NCBI GenBank assembly: GCA_007922225.1
Contig: ML679962.1
Span: forward strand, 34,021,563 to 34,085,562
Source: Emydura subglobosa
Taxonomy: Eukaryota > Chordata > Testudines > Chelidae
Length of the DNA stretch: 64,000 bases
Reading direction: 5' to 3'
This document shows positions 10,966 through 23,281 of this stretch, one piece after another (position 1 is the first letter of the stretch; each line of letters starts with the position of its first letter). The notes under the pieces were generated by a model that was not told the DNA's origin, searched no databases, and saw nothing but the letters and a program-made list of their open reading frames with translations. A program made the translations under genes and the position numbers.

Positions 10966-12512
10966 TGCTTATTTGGTTTCTTGTTCAACGCCCCGTGTGT
11001 TGGGACTCTTTCACTGTAGAGCAGTCTAGCTAAAGATGACAGAAGGCAGTGTCAGTGGTTGTTGCTACTTGTGTGTCCAGGAGTACTGTTAGGCCCACCA
11101 GGACTCCAAGGTTGCACATTATCTTGACCCCTGGTGAAAATACAGCCACCATCCAGGGCCAGATGGTAGAGTTTGCCACTTCTTCTGCCTGCTTCCTTCT
11201 ACTGTAATATTTCCTAGGGTCATCGGTATGGTACCTCCTTCATAGAGAGTATCAATGGTGACTTTTGTCAGTGTTCCTCCATCACCATGAGATGACTCAG
11301 TGTGACTAGCACCATTTCGAGCTCCTGCTCTGGTCTAAAGCCAGGTTAGAGGAGTTTAAAATGTCAATAGAGGCTGTTTGCCTACTGCTATTACAGATGC
11401 GACAGATTAAACAGTGATCCGATCCCTGATCAATGCTAGAGACTGCATAGACACAGCCAATCCTGCATGGATCTATCCTCTGGAAAAACACTTTGGCATG
11501 CAGCTGCAGCATTCTGCCCAGAGGATTCAGTCCTGTTGGAGACACAATCAGTAAATAACATGTGGCACATGAAATGAGCTGGTGGCATTTTTATGTAGAA
11601 AAGAGACAGGCAAATTACTCACCCACCTCATTTTTATCGGCTGATTTATTTTCTCTGATTCAAAACAACCAGATCCCAGCCTTTTTCGCTCTCTGTCGGA
11701 ACGGATCTCAATTCCATCTGCTATCCTCGCCTAGATTCCCATAGATGGAGTGAGTATCACTTCCTTTCAGCAGCCTCTCATGCAGGGACATGTACAGAAA
11801 GGCTTGCCTGGACCTTGGAATCTGACTTCTTACCCTTGAGATAAAAGCGCTGTGGTGATAACAGTAGGCTGGACCCGCTCTTCCACTGTGCAGCATGGGG
11901 AGGGGTGAATGAGAACCAAAAAGCTCTCTTCTCCCCTTCCAAGGAGCCTATACATGGTCTCACAAGCTAGCTAAACCCAAGGGTTTGAAGCTGTGGTTGC
12001 ATTTTAGGTGAGGGTCATCTCAAGGCAGGAATGGGCAGAGCAAGGATGTGGCCCTGGAACATAGCTACAACGACTGGATTCTGCTGAGAAATGTACTGGG
12101 AGTTTAAAGCGCCTTCTCCTCCTCCCTGGAAAGCCAGTGGTTGCAGGGATCATGGGCTGCATCACGGAGGTGCTCTGGGGTGCATGTCAATGGATCTAGA
12201 TTTCTCCATCAATCCTTAGAAAGGGCTTGGACTTGCTTAATCTTTTCCTCTGAAGGCAGTGCCGATTCTCTTACCTTCTCTGAGGACAGCTACATTTGAG
12301 GAGGAGAGCAAAATATGGCCACTGACAAACTTTTTTTAAAAACAAGCTCTTTACTTAATCCTGATTCTGCAACACCTACGCAAGCCAGCAATAACCTTGA
12401 AGGCAACAGGGGGTCTCTGAGGCAAGTGCTACTTAGTATAAGTCTTGTGGAGCTGAGCCCTCACTATACTTTGTTTATCGGTGTGGCATACATTCAATCG
12501 TCCACTGTTTGA
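10966..12512. other. Unique noncoding sequence
   Basis: No gene or repeat family recognised. Open frames are under 80 codons. Confidence 0.45.
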
Positions 12513-12625
12513 AATGTCTTTTATTGGACCAACTTCTTTTATTGATCCAGCTGGTCCAAGAAAAGAGATTACCTCACTCAGCTTGTCTCTCAGCTACCCT
12601 GGGACCAACATGACTACAACAACAT
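12513..12625 (+). mobile_element. Penelope-type 3' end fragment
   Basis: It contains TTTTATTGGACCAACTTC, GATTACCTCACTCAGC, then CTTGTCTCTC and GGGACCAACATG. I recognise these as the ends of a second very abundant turtle repeat family that I associate with Penelope-like elements. There is no coding sequence. Confidence 0.6.
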
Positions 12626-12667
12626 TACATATAACAGTTTTAAATGCCACATTTGTATAAGTGCCTG

Positions 12668-12790
12668 GTGGGGTTTTGAAAAGCACTTAAGTGAATTAGG
12701 TGCCTAACTCAAGTGCTTTTGAAAAACCCCACTAGCTGTCTGTCTGCATCTTTAGGTGCCTAAATCCCTTTGTAAATCTGGGCTAATGTT
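12668..12790. mobile_element. Short palindromic element with TAGGTGCCTAA core
   Basis: The arms 12668-12688 and 12711-12732 are inverted copies with one mismatch and one indel, reading GTGGGG...GCACTT inward. The centre contains TTAGGTGCCTAA, and a second TAGGTGCCTAAA follows at about 12755. Similar TAGGTGCCTAA/GAAAATCAG material lies near 24370-24470 and 31810-31880. It looks like a MITE-class repeat. Confidence 0.5.
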
Positions 12791-14214
12791 TATAGAAAGT
12801 TTCCGTTTCAGAAGAACAATCTTGAGACCCACTCCAACTCCCACTGCAGTCTATGGAAATGTTGCCCTTGTCTTCGACAGGATCGACTGGTATGTTGCAC
12901 TGTACAGAAGAATATCATTAGTGCCTTTTGATTCCCTGAAATACAATTGTATCTGAAGTTCAGCTGTCTCACCAGAGTACAAACAAAATGTCAACCACTT
13001 TTCATCTTGGAGAAACAGCAGCAAACATTTGAGCTTCTGGAAAGCTAAACCTTGTTATAAAATACGATTGAGGGGCAATTTCCTCCCCACCCTCAAATGC
13101 CCATTATTTGAAATGGAATCTTTGTGGGAGTTGTGATGAAGGTGGGGGTGAGAGTAACATGCTGCTGGACCTTGACAAATAGAACTCCCTAGTGTGATAA
13201 AGAGCCCATAAAATAGAGTGTAAAAAGCAAAGGAAAACCACAGATTTACTCCGGAATAAGATTACCTGTAATGGGGAAGACAGCTTTATCGGAAAATTGA
13301 CTTTTGATTGAAAGAATCTTTACTATAAACACTATATATAATTTTTTTATAGCTCTTTGAAAATGCAAAGTCCCATTCCCCCCATAAGCCATAATACAGT
13401 GTCACACTGACTACTTGGAATGCCGAGGCCACTGATCTCAAGACGGCAGTGTAAACGCTCCATGATTATATAGCCAATTAGTAGCTCTTTACGTTACCCA
13501 CACTGTAGCTCTCCTCTCTTTACCCTCTCATATTTTGCAGCTTTAATTTCAGGATATAGTGTCTCTAACATACAGACATTTCAGATTTAATGGGAGTTGA
13601 TAAACAGGCTAAGAGAAACACCATGTAAATGGTTCATTGAAATATATACACATCTGATTCACTGTGCTAGCAGGTGTCTGTTACATGGCGGTGGCTATCA
13701 CTTCATTAGACCTTTTAATCTAACCATAAAGCATCACTTCAAGGCTAGCTATTCCTTTTTCTTATTGGTAATTTGTCACCTACAAGATATTGATTCTGTA
13801 CCTAAGGAAAGCTGTGCAAATATTAAGTATTTTGCAAGTGGAAAGCTCAGGCGACAGAGTAGCTCCTGCAAAACTGAAATGAGATTCACGTATTTCACAT
13901 TACAGGGCATGGCGACTGTTGGGCCATGCCATTTCAGCCATTCAGTCTTTCCGCTGAGCCCAAACATTCTGCCACTTTTCAGGAAAGAATTAAAGCCAAA
14001 ATGTTCAGGCTTTGGTGCCTAAAAGTAAGCACTTACCTTCATGTTCACATGCCTGTATAAAATGGGCTCTGTGTCAGATATGAGCTGCACTCACAAATTC
14101 TACTGAAGTCAACAGGCTCCAGCTACTTGCCATCTTTTAAAATTTAGGCCACTTTTAGGATCCAAACTCTTAGGAGCCCATATTTAGGCTTCTGGTGGGG
14201 TGTCTGCCCTTCAC
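12791..14214. other. Unique noncoding sequence
   Basis: A 141-codon plus-strand frame (13597-14022) has no recognisable domain and is overlapped by a minus-strand frame. I do not call it. Near 14080-14150 there is a partial match to the GAAGTCAA palindromic repeat. Confidence 0.4.
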
Positions 14215-14830
14215 TGGCCTGGAAAGGGTTAAGAGGGCCCTTGGAGAGGCTGTGGAAAGGTAGCCAATAGGAAGGGGCTGTGTGGCAGCCAATCAGGGCC
14301 CAGGAAGCAGTATAAAAGGGAGCTGCAGAGCAATGGAAGGGGAGTGACTCCCAGGAGCTCAAAGAGGGAGGACTCTCAGCACCCTGGACAGAGCAGTGGC
14401 TGGCTGCTGGGAGTAAGCAGAGCTGAATGCCCTGAAGGAAGGGGGGAGAAGGTATGGGGCTGCAGGGAAGTGGCCCAGGGAAATCCGCTGAGGCGTTTGG
14501 GGGAGACTCAGTAGAAGGCTGCCACACACAAGGTTCCTGGGCCAGGACCTGGAGTAGTGGGCAGGGCCTAGGTTCCCCCCTGCCCCCAGTCACCATTGGA
14601 GTGGTGTCAGGACTGCAGTGGCCACAGTGGGAAGTGGCTAGAACAGACTGCAGAATCCCCGGCAGGGGTGAATGCAGATGGCCGAGTCATGAAAAGAAGG
14701 GTCCAGTGGAGACAGGACTGAGTGCGAGACACCGTGGAAAGGGGCGTCTGCCTGGCTGAGAGCTGATTTCCCAGATAGCCAGCAGGAGGCACTAAGGCGG
14801 TGAGTCATACCCCATTACAAGACTTCTTGA
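14215..14830 (+). mobile_element. LTR-like repeat with CCAAT/CCAAT/TATA promoter
   Basis: It has AGCCAATAG (14262-14270), AGCCAATCAG (14287-14296) and TATAAAAGGG (14311-14320), spaced like a polymerase II core promoter. Repeat-like GC-rich sequence follows and ends around GGTGAGTCATACCCC (14800-14813). I recognise the CAGCCAATCAGGGCCC segment from turtle LTRs. No gag, pol or env remnant was seen, so this is likely a solo LTR. The exact ends are uncertain. Confidence 0.55.
14262..14320 (+). promoter_or_regulatory. CCAAT boxes and TATA box of the LTR
   Basis: Two CCAAT boxes on the plus strand lie about 50 and 25 bp upstream of a TATAAAA. A transcript would be expected to start near 14340-14350, inside the repeat. 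Whether this promoter is active is unknown. Confidence 0.55.
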
Positions 14831-17239
14831 CTTGAGGACGTGGGACAGTCATACAGGTGTCTTACTGTTTTGTCTGGATCTGTAGCTGTCTTGTGTTATC
14901 TAAAGTAAAGTAATTGTTCGGGACTCCCTTCTGCAAAGTATGTGTTCTCTCTCTCTTGCACACACACAATTGTGTCCCTCAGGAGGTGAACAGTAAATCA
15001 GAAGGCCCACAGATGGTGTTTTGACAAAGACTGTGCTTAAGCTACTGGGGTTTTTTGGGAAGCAGAACATCAGTACTGGACCTGGGGTGGGAGCAAGAGG
15101 TCCCACATCTGTGAAGGGGTAGCAGACGGTCCCAACGCCAGAGTCACTGGCTGGAGCTCAGTAAGATCCAGGAAAGCATAAAGCACGCAGGTCTGGCACA
15201 TCGGGCTCCAAACCCAGCTGCCCTGGTGAGTGCCCGGCACTGGAAGCTCTGCGAGGGCTGTGACACATTCGATGCACACAGCTACGTAAATCGTCACTGG
15301 TTAATGCCCCAAGGGCACAATCCATCTTCTTTGCTGTGGTCCCGGTCATCTTCACTCCTTTCAGACTGGCTTTTGGTGAGAGCTCCCAACTTCTCCGAAA
15401 CTGTTCTTGGCTCTTAAGATTTCGGGACTTTTTGCCTATGAGGAACAGGTCAATGGGCTGGCAGACAGATGCATGAATGCCAGAGAAATGTTACCAACGA
15501 GGTGAAAAGGATGAGGCTTGCAGACCTGTCAGCAGAAGCTGCCATTGCCTAGGTGCCCCCAAAGGTTAGCCCAATGTAGTCCAAAGAGCAGGTGGAAATG
15601 ACTAGGAAGCCAATATAGCAATGTCTGTGTTCCAAGCCGTTCCCAGCGATCTGTCCTAAAACAAAGAAAGAACATTTAGTTTGGGCCCATAACCTGTGTG
15701 TGGTCTCTTGATTCGTGTTTCATACCTGGAATCTTGTTTCCCTTGACCCAGGAGTGCCTAAGAAATGCCATTTCCAGAAACTCCATTGGCTGTGGTCTGT
15801 CATGTAGAAGTGATAGCTAATAGTTTCAAACACCTGAAGTTTGTATAAAATGTTCAGTAGTTGGCGGCAAAAAAAAAAGGCCACATTTTAAATGAAAAGA
15901 GATGGTTCCCCTCTCACAAGTCAGTAGTTCCCCTTCCTGCCTGCTTGCCTTAATTAACATGCAAATGAACTAAATATTTTGGATTTTAAAAAAGCTGTCA
16001 CGGCAATGCCTGCTGGTGAAATATGCATGGTATTAAGCGATCCAGCCTCGAACAACAAATGAATAAATATGTTCAGTAATTTTTTTTGGCCCCAAAAGCT
16101 TTCCTTGGTTTTAGTTCTAACTCAACTGCTCAATTTAGCGTGGTTCTGCCACAGATACACTGCTAGTTCTTGGTGCAGCCTTGTCAATATTTTATTGCTG
16201 TGGAGTACAGAGTTACAGCATGGAGTAGAGGTTAATGGTATTCCTTGAACTGGCTGACAAACCGGTTTATTCAGCTTGCTGTCTTCCCTTTTGGTAGCAG
16301 AAATTTGGAGAAGCTGCTATAGAGGGTAATGATGAAGCTTCTTGTTTGAAACTATGATATTCTGTTGCTAACTTTTAAACATCTTTCTGATGCTATTGAT
16401 TTAAACTTCCAGAGAATCTCTGCCTCCTCAAAAGATCCTTTGTAGACACACATCAAACTCCTAGAAAAACAATAATCAAGTCTCGGAGATTTTAATATTT
16501 AAATAACTACTTTTTTGGGTCTGCTTTGCAGGGAAATTGACCCTTTCTCTTCTCTCTTCCCCACCCTGCACCCCCAAAGAAGATTATAACCAACAGATTT
16601 ATCATGCCACCTGCTAGGGCCAGACTATGATTTGGACTACATGGAGGAAGAACACCCATTAACCTCCCGTGAGTGGGTTAATAGACCGTAGGTCCAGGAA
16701 CGTGCATAATGATGCACCATGCGTATAATAGGTGGGTAGGGAGAGGCGGGAAAGGGTAGAACGTTGGATCCGCTCTCCCTACCTCACTGACCAGTGGTGA
16801 TGAACTGGCCATTGTAATTTGTTGCTGGTATAGTCCAGCCATAAATGGTTACTCCTCCAAGAAAGTAGGGGAGGAATAGTGACTCGGAAGGATGTCTCAG
16901 ACTCTTAGTGCTTGCTGGGCCCACTCCTTGTGTGGGAACAGTTTATACATCATACCATCCCTTGTTCAGGGCTGTGCCTAACAGACATGTTTAGACTTCT
17001 CATGGTAGTAAACACTGAGATGTAGACTTGCCACATTGGACTTGATGTTGGTAGTCACTGGATAGCAGGAAGAGTTGGATGGCCTGTGATGCTGATGGAT
17101 CATTGCAACCCCGTGCTCAGCTTGATCCTAAATCTCCACTCCCACTTCTGGAAGTCTGAATACAGGGGCGTGGATCACTACAAATCTGCCCTGTTCTTTA
17201 CATTCCCCCTGAAGCTTTGGTATAGGCCACGGTTGGAGA
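14831..17239. other. Unique noncoding sequence
   Basis: No gene recognised. A candidate conserved element at 15890-16090 is listed separately. The remainder shows only ordinary AT-rich sequence and a few short frames. Confidence 0.4.
15890..16090. promoter_or_regulatory. Candidate conserved noncoding element
   Basis: A repeat-free block with an octamer site ATGCAAAT (15959-15966), a TTAATTAA homeodomain palindrome just before it, and a TGCATGG site near 16025. AT-rich composition and dense transcription factor-like motifs suggest an enhancer. Conservation is not visible here. Confidence 0.3.
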
Positions 17240-17300
17240 GAGAATACTGGGCAAGATGGACCATGGTCTGACCCAGTATGGCTGTTCTTATGTTAAAACT
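17240..17300 (+). mobile_element. CR1 LINE 3' terminus fragment
   Basis: It contains GGGCAAGATGGACC, GGTCTGACCCAGTATGGC and TTCTTATGTT, the common 3' end of CR1 elements. The body of the element is not present; this is a 5'-truncated copy next to the larger CR1 that follows. Confidence 0.7.
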
Positions 17301-17359
17301 GCATTTAGGTGACCATTCATACATGAGGAAAATATTAATTAAATTGGAGACAATGGGGG

Positions 17360-18775
17360 ATTAATATGGGACCTGAAAGGTGGATAAGGAACTGGTTAAA
17401 GAAGAGACTACAATGGGTCGTACTGAAAGGTGAACTGTCAGGTTGGAGGGAGTGGAGTTTCTCAGGAACTGGTTTTGGGACCAATCTTATTGTTTTCATC
17501 AGTGACCTTGGCACAAAAAGTGAGAGTGAGCTAATAAAATTTGCAGATGACACAAAGTTGGGAGGTATTGCCAATATGGAGGAGGACCAGAATATCCTAC
17601 AAAAAGATCTGGACACCTTGAAAACTGGAACAGTGGAAATAGGACTAAATTTAATAGTGCAAAGTGTAAGGTCATGAACTTAAGGACTCGCAACAAGAAT
17701 TTTTGCTATAAGTTGGGGACTTAACAGTTGGCAGTTACAGAGGAGGAGAAAGACCTGGGCATATTGGTTGATCACAGGATGACTATGAGCAGCCAATGTG
17801 ATGCGGCTGTGAAAAAACTAATGCAATCCTAGGATGTATCGAGCAAGGTATTTCCAGTAGAGATCGGGAAGTGTCCGTACCATTATACAGGGCACTGGAA
17901 TACATGTGTCATGGTCTCCCATGTTTAAGAAAGATGAATGCAAACTGGAACAGGTGCAGAGAAGAGCTACTAGGATGACCTGAGGAATGGAAAACCTACC
18001 TTATTAGAGGAGATTCAGAATTTGGCTTGTTTAGTGTAACCAAAAGAAGGCTATGGGGAGATGTGATTGCAGAGGAATAAACACGAGGGAAGGAGAGGAG
18101 TTATTTAAGTTAAATGTCAATGTGGACACAATAACAAATGGATAAAACTGGCCATCAACAAGTTTAGGCTTGAAATTAGACAAAGGTTTCTAACCCTCAG
18201 AGGGATGAAGTTCTGGAGTAGCCTTCCGAGGGGAGCAGTGGGGGTAAAAAATCTAACTGGCTCCAAGACTAAGCTAGCTAAGTTTATGGAGGGGATGGTA
18301 TGATGGCACTGCCTGTAATGGCATGTTGTTGATCTGCAACTGCTAGTACAAAGAACCCCAATGGCCAGTGATGGGATGCTAGATGGGAAGGGCTCTGAGT
18401 TACCACAGAGAATTCTTTCCCAGGTATCTGGCTGCTGAGCCTTGCCCACATGGTCAGAGTCCAACTGATCACCATATCTGGGGTCAGGAAGGAATTTTTC
18501 CCCAGGTCAGATTGTCAGAAACCCTGGAGGTTTTTTGCCTTCCTCTGCAGCACGGAGCATGGGTCACTTGCCAATTTAAACTAGTCTAAATAGTGGATTC
18601 TCTGTAACTTGAAATCTTTTAAATCATTATTTGAGGACTTCTGTAATAGACCCATAACTTCTGGCTGAGTTACTGGAGTGGGTAGGTGAGGTTCTGTGGC
18701 CTGCAGTGTGCAGGAGGTCAAACTAGATGATCATGATGGTCCCTTTTGGCTTTAAAGTATGAGTCTATGAAAGAG
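17360..18775 (+). mobile_element. CR1 LINE, 5' truncated, decayed
   Basis: The element covers part of the reverse-transcriptase domain, the C-terminal region and the 3' UTR. The end reads AACTAGATGATCATGATGG ... GAGTCTATGAA, close to the canonical CR1 end. Many frameshifts and stops make it a dead copy. A retained catalytic box FADDTKLG lies in the open piece described next. Confidence 0.8.
17366..17677 (+). pseudogene. CR1 reverse transcriptase fragment
   Basis: A 103-codon open piece includes ELIKFADDTKLGG, the catalytic FADD box of CR1 reverse transcriptase, and a QKDLDTL segment that normally follows. The preceding [12 protein letters not shown] motif of CR1 is eroded to a short related stretch (about residues 36-48). 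Frameshifts bound the piece on both sides, so it cannot make enzyme. Confidence 0.75.
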
Positions 18776-20156
18776 ATGCTATTGAGAAAAGAATTAATAA
18801 TGTGTAGCTATAATGATTACTGTCTTGCAACTGTGCAATAGCAATGGCTTTAATCTGCTGTGGGTGTTATCACTGCTAATGCAGCTTAGTCTGAAATGGG
18901 GAGAACTACCACCATGGGTATTCAGTTAACTAGGGGTGGAGCCTGCCCTGATGGGGGTGGGTGCCACTTGAAATCTAGCAACTTCAAAATTGAGTTCTAA
19001 ATTGTTTTAGGTACTATTACTCCCTCAGATCTCTTGCCTGTTTTTATGGCCTTACAATTGATTTGCCTATTTGTTTGGTTTTTTCCTCACCCCCTCATGC
19101 TGTGTAAAACTTTTGCACAAACGGAGGGAAATGACTATACAGAAACTACTGTCAAATGTGCACACTAATAAATTGTAGTGAAACAGACAATACACAAATT
19201 ACTGACAAATGGACAGAGTAAACAGACTGAAAAATAGCGTTTCTTTCAAATCTTTCTGTTACAAATATCTTAAGTGTGGCTTGCAATAATAGTAAGGGAA
19301 AAACCTTGTGATAAAAAACTGATTTAAAAAAAAAAGTTGTTTGTGTTCTATTAACTATTTAATGTGCAAGTAAAATGGACTAGAATCTGAACCTGCAACT
19401 AAGACTATGGGAAAGTTTGGCTGTTGGATATTGGGTCAGATTCACCTATGTTCTCGACACAAGCCTATAAAATGAAAGATGAGTTTGTGTGTTCAGGCCC
19501 TGATTTAACATGGCTCATGAGCATGTCCATAAATGTCCATCCCACTGACTTCAGTAGGGCTACTCTTGTATTTAAAGTTGTGTATGTGCTCAAGTATTGT
19601 TCCGGATTAAGGTTTTAGGTACCTGTATTTAGACATCTATTTGACTTAAATGCCTACAGAAGCATAATTCTGTTTCTAGTGGGGACAATCCAGAGGGAAA
19701 TCAAAAGGAATTACAACTATAATCATTGTTTACATGTTACTATGAAGTATTTCTACTAGAAATTACACATCTGATTTACCTAACCACATTTTTAGGTGTA
19801 TAGTTTCTTTTTTTCTTAAAGAAATCAAACTGAAACAAATCCAAAATAGCTGAAATGTAGTCTCTGAAGAATAGAGAATCCTATAAATCACATTCTTAAC
19901 TGTCATTACGTGATTCATTTGACAGTGTGGCATTTTCATTTTAATGTCCTTATGATAAAACTGACAGCTAAGATGGATCAGGGTGGTGCAAAACTTGACA
20001 AAGAGAATTAATGTGGTTCTGCAGACTTCTATAAGGTGTGACAGAATGTCAGAAGGAAACAAAATGTAGCAATTCTGTTCTGCAGCGTGATAACTGGTAG
20101 GCAAAAACATACTCTTTCAGTAAATGATAGCCTAGAGGACATTAGAATTAAGGGAA
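18776..20156. other. Unique noncoding, AT-rich
   Basis: No gene. At about 19430-19600 there is a diverged copy of the GGGTCAGATTC/ACTTCAGTAGGG palindromic repeat family. A 115-codon minus-strand frame (19763-20110) has no known domain. Confidence 0.4.
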
Positions 20157-20790
20157 CTAGGTCTGGTCTACACTGGTAACAGAGGTCGACGTAACGTCAC
20201 TTACGTCGATCTCTGAAAGCCTGTGTCTACACTGGCACGGCAGTCCAATCGACTTAACACGCGGCAAAGGTCGATGTAATAAAACCACCTCCGCAAATGG
20301 CGTAGCGCCTAATTCGATTTTATTGGTTCGTGTCACCATAGACCGAGCGTAATGTAATTTGATGTTCTTGGCCTCCAGGAGGTATCCCACAATGCCCTGT
20401 TGTGACCGCTCTGGACATTCGCACTCTGCTCTTACGTGGTCATGCTCATCGGAAATGGCCCCTCCCCTCATGCCCCGGGAAAATTTCAATGTTCATTTCC
20501 TGTCTGGCCAGCGTGGAGGGAGCGTGTAGCTGAACTCCTCATGGCTACTGCACGGCCCAAACGCATTCCAGCATGCAGTTGACCAGAGGTCTTAGATCTC
20601 ATCGGTCTGGGGGGCGAGGAGTCAGCTCTGGCTCAGCTCACAGCCAGCAAAAAAAACGGACATTTACAGGAAGAGATCCCTACAATTAATGGGAATCTTT
20701 CTGCTGCCTTCTGTGTGCTTTGGATCAAACCCCTCAGCCCTAGATTTGTTATGCGGATTCTCCCTTTGATTCCGGCTGTAGACCCCTTTA
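20157..20790 (+). mobile_element. Harbinger-like DNA transposon remnant
   Basis: The start, TCTGGTCTACACTGG, with GTCGACGTAA and ACGTCGAT palindromic cores, is the terminal structure I know from turtle and crocodilian Harbinger-type elements. Near 20585-20690 the plus strand translates to a segment resembling LDLIGLWGEES, typical of Myb/SANT-trihelix proteins that these transposons encode. Stops and indels make it a remnant. No transposase segment is seen, so the copy is internally deleted. The far end is not resolved. Confidence 0.55.
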
Positions 20791-20799
20791 ACATCCAGT

Positions 20800-21260
20800 A
20801 AACCTAGACTGTTTGTATCCTACCAGCACTACAGCAGTGTATCTGCACTGCACCAGTGTAGTGCTTGCAGTGTAGACGCTTGTTACATGACCAAAGGGGT
20901 TTTTCCACTGCTATAGCAAATCCACCCCATCAAGAGGTGGCAGCGAGGCCAATGGCAGCAGTGTCTAGACCAGGGCTTAGGCCTACTTTAACTACATCTC
21001 TCAGGAGTGTGAAAAATTTACACCCCTGAGTGACATAGGTAGGCTGACCAAAGGCCATGTGTACACTAGCGAGCTTACAGACGCACAGCTGTACCGCTGC
21101 AGCTGCACCACTGTAAGATCACTTCTTTAGCCGCTCTATGCCGACAGAGGAGAGCTCTCCCGCCAGCACAGCACTATGCACGCCGCCACTTATGGCAGCG
21201 AAACGTATGTCGCTCACTGGGGTGTTTTGCCCTTTTGGTGTAGCCCAGGCTGCAGAGTGG
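20800..21260. mobile_element. Nested MITEs of the GTCTACAC class
   Basis: At least two short related units. One includes CTCAGGAGTGT (21000-21010) and its near-perfect inverted copy ACACCCCTGAG (21020-21030). A second begins near 21056 with GTGTACACTAGC and has palindromic GCAGCTGC. They share the GTGTAGACGC and GTCTACAC-type ends with the Harbinger-like element just upstream. No coding capacity. Confidence 0.5.
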
Positions 21261-23230
21261 TGTTCTCATCTAATACGTATTTTGTCCCTGCCTACCACCA
21301 CCTTTTGTTGATATGTCTTGGATGTACTCTCATCAGCTGGCCTGGCTCAGGGACAGCTTGCTATACAGTCAAAAAGAAGAGTTGAAAGCAGGTGCCATGC
21401 CTGCCCCTAAAAGCCCCTGCCAAACTTTTGTGGGTTTAAATCAACTTTCCCTATTTTTTTTCCCCCAAAAAAGATCTCTCTCCGTAGTTGCTGTGTGAAA
21501 GACCCACACATGTAAGGTAAACTGGTCTGCATCAGGATGCAGTCCTGATGCATATGAGTTAAGCAGAGCTGACTGAGAATGGGGGGGATGGGAAAACTTC
21601 TATGGAATTTTTCCCCACCCTTTTTGCCTGAAACTTTAATTTTACTTATTTTATTTTCATTTCAACCAGTTCTAGAAATAGAGAGAAATGGGTGAAACCA
21701 CTTTTGTGACAACTTCATTAGAGAACTTTTAACCAGCTCTCGAGTAAAGCTTAATTTCATGCTTGTTTGTAGGATCAGCTCCTAAATAAGCTGTTGTGCT
21801 TGCAGTAATTGCAAGAAAGAGGACTGAAATCCTCCATTAATAACGCCCTGGCTCCCCTGACGGTAACTTTATTTAAGCTGCCTTAGTGCTAAGACAGGGA
21901 AATGTCCGCAGCTGCCCATACTGGCTCAGATCCTCAGAGTGAATCCACATAACTAGGGCCTTGCAAATCTACGGATATCCACTTTTTAGCCTCAGACTAT
22001 TTTTGCAGCTCGGATGCAGATATACATTTTATATCTGTGCAGGGTTCTAAGCGGGCCAGACCGAGGGGCAGGCGGACCCAGCTGACCGCCCGGGGTGCTG
22101 GGTTTGGGGGGACACTGGGCTCGGAGTGCTGTTTTTGTAGTTCATGACAAAAGGGAAAATAGAATGTCTGAAGTAAAATGTTTGTTGTTCTTAACATTAA
22201 AATGTTTCTATAAGCTTAGAGGAAATGAATTCTTTTTATTTGCTTATTTACGACATGAATAAATACAGCTCTATGGATCCTAGTGTCCAAATTTATCATC
22301 ATCTGTGACCGGGATAAATCATGCATGCAAATCATGCATCAAAGTTGTGAAATGGGCTACAAATGCAATAAAAATAAGGTATTCAAAAGTTTAACAAATG
22401 GGATGGGGGAGTATCAAAGATGCTTCTCAGCTAGGATGCCATTTGGTTCTGAGCATAGCGTCACTGAAGGCAGTAGAGGTTATGCCAGTTCAAACCAGCC
22501 GATGCTATTCCATTGCGTCTGCGGTTTGTCTTGTCCCCAGTTGTCACAGGGGAAATGCAGAACCTTGACTAGAAATTGTCAGTTAAAAAGCCTTTAGCTT
22601 CCAAATGACACCTGCTCTCTGGCTCCCCCTATTTCCCGTGGCTAAATAAGTCTTGGACATGACCGATTCAGCAGGTAGGGTAGTCTATGCAATAGAGAAA
22701 ATCAATACATTTGTTGTAAATGGTTTTTAAAACCTAACAATTACCTCATAAATAATGCATTGCAAAGGAGCAGTTACAGTCTGCCATGTGTTACAAGCAG
22801 GTAGTTAAGCACGTAGCAAATCCCTTATGAAATGCCAGTAAAGGAAAAATAGTGAATGCAAAGCCAGCAGCCATGTGTTTCAGGCTTGGACCATGTTAGT
22901 CTTCACTATAGAGAAGTTATTTGCCACGTTTCATTTCTGAAAAATAACCTGAAATAACTCTCCACCTCTGACATTTTTCCTGTATTTATACGATCAGGAG
23001 GCAGCGCCTTTCCAGGGTCCGAGTATCCAATGCTTTGCACTTTGAGTCATCAGTCACATGTGTGTAAAGCATTTAGATTGCTGTTAATCCAGAATTATCC
23101 ACACTGCCTTTGCATAGGCATAAATAATGACACCAGCTGTGAGGCAGTGAGGACTCATGCCCATAATTTTTAAACATGTTAAAAGGAGAAAAATCAATCC
23201 AAGGAGTTTGAATGGAAATTTCAGCTAAGA
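21261..23230. other. Unique noncoding sequence
   Basis: No gene recognised. Around 22960-23160 the sequence is repeat-free and balanced, with TGACTCAT-like and ATAAATAAT motifs, and could be a conserved element. Nothing else was identified. Confidence 0.4.
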
Positions 23231-23245
23231 GGGGTTTTTTTGGGG

Positions 23246-23281
<36 letters not shown>

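Noticed and set aside
14144..14596. 150-codon minus-strand frame
   Set aside because: It is antisense to the LTR-like repeat and comes from its GC-rich composition.
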